A DNA stretch of 64,000 nucleotides from Haberlea rhodopensis (lineage: Eukaryota > Streptophyta > Magnoliopsida > Lamiales > Gesneriaceae), in assembly GCA_907163345.1 (NCBI GenBank), contig CAJQUN010000458.1, forward strand, positions 372,001 to 436,000, written 5' to 3'. Within the stretch, counting starts at the first letter, position 1. Every line of letters starts with the position of its first letter. This document shows positions 58,062-64,000 of the stretch, in pieces. The notes beneath the pieces were generated by a model. The model did no database searches. It had not been told where the DNA came from and saw only the letters and a program-made list of their open reading frames with translations. A program made the translations under genes and the position numbers.

Positions 58062-60987
58062 TGTGGTTGCTCATTGGGGCTGTTAAGGGCCTAGGAAGTT
58101 ATTGATAGCACATATTTATGAATGATGGCATTAATGTTGTATGACATAACAAATTGTTTATGTGCTATTATGATATGAAAAGTGGTATTGCTAACCATTG
58201 TGGTTGCAGGAATCGTGTGGAACACGATAGGATGGCATTAATAGTGATGTCTGGCACTCCGTGTGTTACGTGCCAAGGAATCTGATTTTGTAAGAGAATC
58301 AGGTAAAGGGATATTTCCGAGGTAACATGTCTTGGTATACGTATTGACATGCAAGTGGTTGCATATATGTATTGAATGTTTGATGCATAGCGTATATGGA
58401 TATTGCTGCTAACCCTGATGGTTGCAGGTTACAGGAAATATGGAGTACGAAAAGGAATGATGATTATACATATGTACGGGCATCCAAAGGGTAACATGTA
58501 TTATGTGTTTAGTTATTAACACAAGGTAAATCAAGGTATGCATAAGATAGTGCATTATGATATGATACATGTTGATACGCATCGTTTTGCATATGTATGT
58601 TGTGAAATATAAGAGGTGTATTTCACGAGTCAACGTTATCCTAGTGAGGATTTCAATGCTTACGCTAATGTCCATATGAAGCGAGGAAGAATTCCGCTTA
58701 TGTGGAGTAGTAAGAAGCATTGAAATGCACTACTGATAAGTGACTCAATTCCATAAGAAGCAAAAATTCTGCTGACATGGATTCCATAAGAAGCGAGGAA
58801 AAATTCCGCTTACGTGGATTTCCATTCGGAGCAAAATTCTGCTTACGTGGATGTCATACGAAGCGAGGATGAGATACCGCTTGTATGAAGAAGCGAGGAT
58901 GAGATGCCGCTTGTTAGGATGATGATTCATTCCTTTGTGATGACACGGATGATAGCGGTGATGTGTCCCGCTGTGTCGATTTATATTCATTTCATTATGA
59001 GGACACGGATTATAGCGGGGATGTATTCCGGTGTGTCGATTTATATTTATTGGCGATGGTTCATTCCGCTAGGTGTATTGATAGCGATGGTTCATTCCGC
59101 TATATTGATTGGCGATGGTTCATTCCGCCAGGTGTATTGATAGCGATGGTTCATTCCGCTATATTGATTGGCGATGGTTCATTCCGCCAGGTGTATTGAT
59201 AGCGATGGTTCATTCCGCTATATTGATTGGCGATGGTTCATTCTGCCAGATGTATTTATAGCGATGGTTCGTTCCGCTATATTGATTGGCGATGATTCAT
59301 TCCGCCAGGTGTATTGATAGCGATGGTTCATTCCGCTATATTGATTGGCGATGGTTCATTCCGCCAGGTGTATTGATAGCGATGGTTCATTCCGCTATAT
59401 TGATTGGCGATGGTTCATTCCGCCAGATGTATTTATAGCGATGGTTCGTTCCGCTATATTGATTGGCGATGGTTCATTCCGCCAGGTGTATTGATAGCGA
59501 CGGCTCATTCCGCTATATTGATTGGCGATGGTTTATACCGCCGGGTATTGATAGCGATGCCTCTTTCCGCTATTATGTGGATGATGATTCATGCTCAGGT
59601 GTATAGCGAGGTTTCATGCCACTTATTATAAGACGAGGTATCATGCCGTCGATTCTATAGCGATGGATTGTGCCGCTATGTACTCAGCACAGGATTTTGC
59701 CGCCTTCGAGCGATGGGTGCTGATTTCGTACTATTATTGAGCGACGGAGAAAGGTATGCCGCTATATTGTTAGCGATGAGGTATGAGATATTGCTATTCT
59801 ATTAGCTTTATTGTAGCTGGCATGCGTTGATATACATGTTTTATTATGCCTATTTTACTAGCATGATGGTGGATGACATACGCTGATGTACATGGACCGT
59901 CACGAGTTGACTGGGTTGTTTAGATGTCATTGTTGACATGTATCGTCACTAGTTGGCAATGCCATAGATGCAATGAGTTGGCATGTGTCGTCACAGGATG
60001 ACGATGACGATGGTGTAGGAGATGTCTTATTAGACATGCATCATCGTTACGATGAACAATGTGTTGAGTATACGTATTCAGTGGTATGCCTTGGGTGCCA
60101 GTACCGAGCACAAGGTGGTGTGTGCGTCACCGATTGACGTGACCCTTATACCGAGCGGGTTGCTCGAGGAATGGATGGATGCGCTGTACATGTGATTGTA
60201 CCGCAGCTTATGTTTGGGGTGATCATATTACGAGTGGTGATACCCTTACGGTATGCTCGTTGGAATGGCCTTTGGCCATGTAAATTGACGACAAGAGTAA
60301 TTATGGAGGAAATTACTCGCTTTCTGTCGATGTGACATGTGACAGACATGGTCACACCACCATTGAGGGTGTAGGATGGGTCCTAAGGGAGTAGGATCAG
60401 GTTATGTTAAGTACATAGGGACATTGGAGTGTCCAGGGTGTATAGGCATTAGAGGAATGTTGGGTAAAGACCCACTACTCTATTGATTTTCTTCCCATAG
60501 TATGGTATGCCGTGCGGAAACGTCCATCTTATTGGTAGGTTTGAGGTGAACCTAGAGAGGCAGCGACTAATTTGTCTGTCGTGTGTGTGCAGCACCATGA
60601 GGGGCTTGCTAGAGCCGTTATACTGCTCGTTGGAACCAAGTTTGGCAAATCGTAAGGTGATACGATGTGGATGTGGTGGACTCTAGTAGTCACCACGTCA
60701 TTTGAAATTGAGGTTGTGTATGCCTCACTGAAACGTGTATACGTTTATGTTTAATCTTGGTGAGACTTGTCTGGGACAGCTCATGATGTTGGAGTACCAA
60801 CAAGAGAGTCATCAGGTCGTTATTGACTCGATCTGAGGGAACCCGTTCATTTGGGATGCAATGGGTGTTATTATATCCAGTTTTTCCGAACAGTGGTTCG
60901 AGACTTGTGGATCTCGAATTCGATGGCACTTCCCTTGTGGGGAAGGAGGTAGTATTATACCTATTTGAGAATCTTTGAAAGATTCGG
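58062..60987 (+). other. G interior: non-coding, with hairpin satellites
   Basis: Two acceptor-like sites of the form CTAAC-n-GGTTGCAG|G occur at about 58191-58210 and 58411-58428, but no gag follows. Sequence at about 58470-58740 resembles the F LTR (GTACGGGCATCC, then a block around TATTTCACGAGTCAA, then AAGCG..CGCTT units). A 59-bp satellite follows. From 59820 to 60987 I see no repeat, motif or believable frame. It ends at the H insertion with half-TSD TTCGG (60983-60987). Confidence 0.5.
59050..59580 (+). repeat. 59-bp tandem repeat of paired hairpins in G
   Basis: About nine copies of a 59-bp unit each contain two hairpins with the same 11-nt loop but compensating stems, TAGCG..CGCTA and TGGCG..CGCCA. 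A variant copy recurs 177 bp (three units) apart, at about 59247 and 59424, so a higher-order trimer has been amplified. Related irregular hairpins extend from 58780 to 59780. Frames here are repeat translations. Confidence 0.8.
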
Positions 60988-61416
60988 TGTAGGGTCTTCC
61001 TACCTTAATATCATTTAGTACACATAAATTGGACAGAACATGCATTTATAACCTTTTAAGGGTTCCGGTTGTAGTTTGAGCTAGGGAGATTACAGGCCAA
61101 AAATAAAGTTTTCAAAGCTATTTAATTACATTCCCAATAAAGAATGTTAAAGCTATAGATTTACACTACTCCTAGAGTAGAGACTATCAAAAATCCTGCA
61201 TCCTACGTTCATCATGCTCCCTTTAGCTCACTTCCTCAACCCGACCCTAGGCCCTTGGTCCAAAAGTGTACCTACAGGGATAACACATCATGAGCATTCA
61301 TATATTTACTTAACATTATATAAAAGCATACAATAATGCATAACATCTTAGTTAAGTAAAAGTTATTGGTCGTCCTCCGACCTCCTTGGTTATCCCCTGA
61401 CTCTTATTCATGTATT

Positions 61417-61690
61417 GGGGTGTCTTACCCCATTGTATGGCATCTTACCATATCATAATCATTGCGTGGTATCTTACCACGTGGGCATCTTACCCAATCA
61501 TATGGCGTCTTACCATATTATAAACATTGCGTGGCATCTTACCATGTGGGCATCTTACCCAGTCATATGGCGTCTTACCATATTATAAACATTGCGTGGC
61601 ATCTTACCACGAGGGCATCTTACCCAATCCTATACTTTGGGTGGTGTCTTACCACATGGGCGTCTTACCCAATCATACACGTCGTATGAC
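61417..61690 (-). repeat. Hairpin array with compensatory stems, H LTR
   Basis: On the plus strand the loops read CATCTTA, TGTCTTA, CGTCTTA or TATCTTA, which is TAAGRYR in element orientation. Stems differ but stay paired: GGGG/CCCC, CGTGG/CCACG, TGGG/CCCA, ATATGG/CCATAT, GTGG/CCAC. Confidence 0.7.
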
Positions 61691-62080
61691 CTTATCATAA
61701 ACTTCGTCATTATAGACGTCCTCATAACATCGTTATCATAAACATCATCTTAAGCATCATCATCGTAACATCATCATAAGCATCATCATTATAAATATCA
61801 TCATAGATATCATCATCATAACATCATCTTAAACGTCATCATCGTAAACATCATCTTAAACATCATCATAATATGTAAGGGCATGGTTTACCGTCCGATG
61901 CTCGTACGTCTCTTACGTACCTTAATTCCCAAAAGTGGAGAATTTGGAGAGCTTTATCTCCTGGATGCTGTGGGCACCTGGGATGGTTCTACACAACCAT
62001 ACAAATTGATATTAGAAGCTAAACATAGTCCAATATCCAAAAATCCCACAAAAAAATCAAAATCCACTTTTCTTCAGCTC

Positions 62081-62288
62081 GCGATCGATCGCCACCCAGG
62101 CGCGATCGATCGCGAGATCGCACTGGACGAGGGGCCAAAATCTCCTTCTTGGCGATCGATCGCCACTTTTGGCGCGATCGATCGCCAGGCCCGCCGATCG
62201 ATCGCCCAAAAGTGGCGATCGATCGCCAAATGCTTCTGGCTGGTACTGGACGCTCGCGATCGATCGCCAAGGACGGGCGATCGATCGC
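62081..62288 (-). promoter_or_regulatory. CGATCGATCG palindrome array, H LTR (8 sites)
   Basis: Starts are at 62082, 62103, 62153, 62175, 62195, 62216, 62257 and 62278. Read in element orientation the spacings are 21, 41, 21, 20, 22, 50 and 21, identical to A1 and B. Confidence 0.5.
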
Positions 62289-63025
62289 CGAGTGCTGTAC
62301 ATCGAATTTTCGCCATTAATGCTCATTTTTCAAGCTCTTTCACATACCACCCCAAAACCAAACTTCCTCATAACTTCAATAACAACATAACCCACTAAAA
62401 CCAACATAAACACTTCAAAAATCATACCCCAACCATAAACAACACATACCCCAAATAAACCCACATAAAACATCAAAACTTAACCCATTTCAACACCAAA
62501 CATCATAAAACTTGTAGGAATGGTTCCATACCTCTTGTAGGCTCCAAATCCTAGCAAAGATCACACAAATAAGGATTTTGTGGGACTTTTCTCCTCCTCT
62601 TTTGGTGAGTTTCGAAAATGGGGTAGGGTTTGGGGTTGGGAAGTGATTTGGGGATTTTTAAAAGGTGAGAGTAAAGTGGGGGGTTTAAAGTGATGGGTAT
62701 GGGATTAAAAAGGGGTTGTAATGACTTAATAAAAAGTGTACCCCAAACTTAACATGATGTATAAAATACCCTACTTGGTATTTCAAAAGCATTTTTCAAC
62801 AATGCTCTAAACTTCATTTAAAATCACATCTTCCTCATATTTGACAATTAACACAATTAATCATGTTAACATCTTAATACCCAACACATAAATCCTATCA
62901 ACACATGATACATCATATAAACATAATTAATGTCCAAGTTACCATTAATTAATTTCGGGGCATCACATTACTCCCCTACTTACAAGATTTCGTCCTCGAA
63001 ATCGCATGCACTTACCCAAAAGAAA

Positions 63026-63476
63026 CTAAACATAAATCATACCAGAAAATAGTTCGGGGTAATGCTGCATCATATGCCGCTCCGTCTCCCACGTAGCCTC
63101 CTCGACACCCCGACGATCCCACTGAACTTTGACCATTGGTATAACTTTACTTCGTAGTCTGCGATCCTCACGATCCAAAATTCTGTCCGGTCGTTCAACG
63201 TAGGATACATCTGAGTCTAACTGCACTTCAGTAGGCTGTAAAACATGAGACGGATCTGGCTCATACTTTCTCAACATAGAAACATGGAAGACATCATGAA
63301 TCCCAGATAAGGACGGCGGTAGAGCCAATCGGTAAGCCAAAGTGCCGATACGCTGTAACACCTCATACGGTCCAACATACCTCGGGGATAACTTCCCCCG
63401 CATACCAAATCGAACAACACCCCTGAAGGGTGAGATTTTCAAGAAGACCTTGTCTCCCACTTGAAATTCTAGCGGC
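63026..63476 (-). pseudogene. pol: H pol C-terminal fragment (integrase end and chromodomain)
   Basis: The last 144 or more codons of the polyprotein are in one open frame. They cover the integrase C-terminal GPY/F-like segment (RYVGPYE near 63390-63370) and the chromodomain with its ATWE segment near 63095-63085, ending at a normal stop. It is cut at 63476 by the F-family LTR. The fragment itself carries no lesion, so H was inserted and interrupted fairly recently. Confidence 0.88.
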
Positions 63477-64000
63477 TGTGATATCCCCGAAATGATTATG
63501 TGATTTTAATCATTTAAGTTATATTGTGATGTTAATGTGTTAATTCATGGGATTGGATGAATTATATTGGGGAGAATTACTTCAGGGTGCATGTAACATG
63601 TATTGGGTTTTTTGGGGTGTGTATTGTTGTTTTGGTAAAGCATGCAAAAAGGGTAATTGAAGTATTTTGTTGAGAAAATACTATAAATATCATGTGGGGA
63701 TATTTTAAGTACATCGTGCCAAATCGGGACCAAAACATAACACATCAAACCACCCAACACTTAACCACCCCCCCCAACCCATACTTTGACTCAGCATGAG
63801 CTGGCCATGCTTCCACTTGGCTCAATAATTTAACACCTTTCCAGCACTCCAAATTTCGAACCTCCTCTTCCAAAATACCATCCAGCAGCTGCTAAGCAAT
63901 TTTAGGAGGAGCCCTTCCATTTCCATCGCCTGGAAATCCTTCAAAAATCGGGGCAAAGTAGGGTGAGGAACTACCCTGTTTCTTTCTGGAAAAACTGGTT
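63477..64000 (+). repeat. I: start of an F-family LTR
   Basis: It begins TGTGATATCCCCG and is the reverse complement, with few differences, of the F LTR from 31423 or 38447 downward. It is inserted in H pol, with half-TSD GCGGC at 63472-63476, and runs out of the window. Confidence 0.88.

Larger units (their letters stand above)
44786..60987 (+). mobile_element. G: gypsy-like element with long LTR and non-coding interior (LARD-like)
   Basis: G has a 5' LTR in pieces (44786-45550, 54819-56080, 57661-58045), a tRNA-iMet PBS (58050-58061) and at least 2.9 kb of interior (58062-60987) without gag or pol. D and a solo LTR sit in the LTR, and H cuts the interior. The 3' half is not visible. The absence of coding sequence where gag should begin suggests a large retrotransposon derivative (non-autonomous), but a deletion or a distant gag cannot be excluded. 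Confidence 0.6.
60988..62967 (-). repeat. H 3' LTR
   Basis: On the plus strand it begins TGTAGGGTCTTCC and ends GGGGCATCACA, about 1980 bp. It is related to the A1 and B LTRs. It holds a hairpin array (61417-61690, CATCTTA-type loops on this strand, stems such as ATATGG/CCATAT and CGTGG/CCACG), the GTACGT motif (61914-61930) and eight palindromes (62081-62288). Confidence 0.88.
60988..63476 (-). mobile_element. H: 3' end of a minus-strand chromovirus element
   Basis: H comprises the 3' LTR (60988-62967), polypurine tract and hairpin (62968-63001), and the last part of pol (63026-63476), after which it is interrupted by I. It is inserted in G's interior. The upstream part of H lies outside the window. 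Confidence 0.88.

Noticed and set aside
59050..59580. CRISPR-like array
   Set aside because: Unit and spacer are both repetitive, no cas genes are present, and the context is a plant retrotransposon nest. The 38-bp repeat at 2577-2872 and the palindrome arrays were rejected for the same reason.
60690..61045. Two overlapping minus-strand frames in the G interior
   Set aside because: There is no motif or conservation visible in the window, the composition is ordinary, and they overlap each other in different frames.

Overview
This window is flowering-plant repeat DNA. It is a nest of LTR retrotransposons inserted into one another, and I found no convincing host gene. The evidence is long direct LTRs with TG..CA ends, 5-bp target-site duplications (TSDs), primer-binding sites (PBS) complementary to plant initiator tRNA-Met, polypurine tracts, and gag-pol genes of two superfamilies. 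These are Ty3/gypsy chromoviruses with a C-terminal chromodomain (Tekay/Del type) and Ty1/copia. The species cannot be named from sequence alone. Element letters below are mine.

Layout. The base host is B, a heavily mutated gypsy element (+) running from about 3880 to 44680 and beyond. Its 5' LTR is cut on the left by the end of another gypsy LTR (C, to 3879). C itself carries the 5' end of a minus-strand copia element (copia-1, 1-2519). B's 5' LTR is also split by gypsy element A1 (4390-13092). B's leader is split by copia-2 (13485-22319, TSD ACACT). B's RT domain is split by E (24192-40126, minus, TSD GGCTA), an old AT-rich gypsy element that carries the young element F (29179-38447, minus, TSD AAAAT). 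B's 3' LTR (42892-44680) is cut by J (44681-44785), which is cut by G (44786-60987). G carries the intact young element D (45551-54813, TSD GTTTA) in its LTR, and also a probable solo Tat/Athila-like LTR (56081-57660). G's interior is cut by H (60988-63476, minus), and H is cut by the start of an F-family LTR (I, from 63477). The visible nesting depth is five: B > J > G > H > I.

Only D has an undamaged gag-pol (47997-52523, 1508 codons). F has an intact RT-to-chromodomain frame but two frameshifts upstream. A1, B, E and copia-2 are pseudogenes.

The most interesting signals are non-coding. (1) Just after the 5' LTR of copia-2, a 66-nt antisense copy of its own tRNA-iMet primer has been captured. 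It is joined through a 10-nt LTR sequence complementary to the tRNA D-arm, which points to a second primer contact. (2) Nine LTRs from at least two gypsy lineages carry arrays of the palindrome CGATCGATCG in pairs about 21 bp apart, with about 50 bp between pairs. (3) The chromovirus LTRs then share a GTACGT..ACGTAC motif that also looks like a splice donor, followed by arrays of small hairpins with compensatory stem changes. An acceptor-like CAG sits one base before the gag ATG. Together these suggest a removable LTR-leader intron carrying a structured, possibly packaging, RNA signal.
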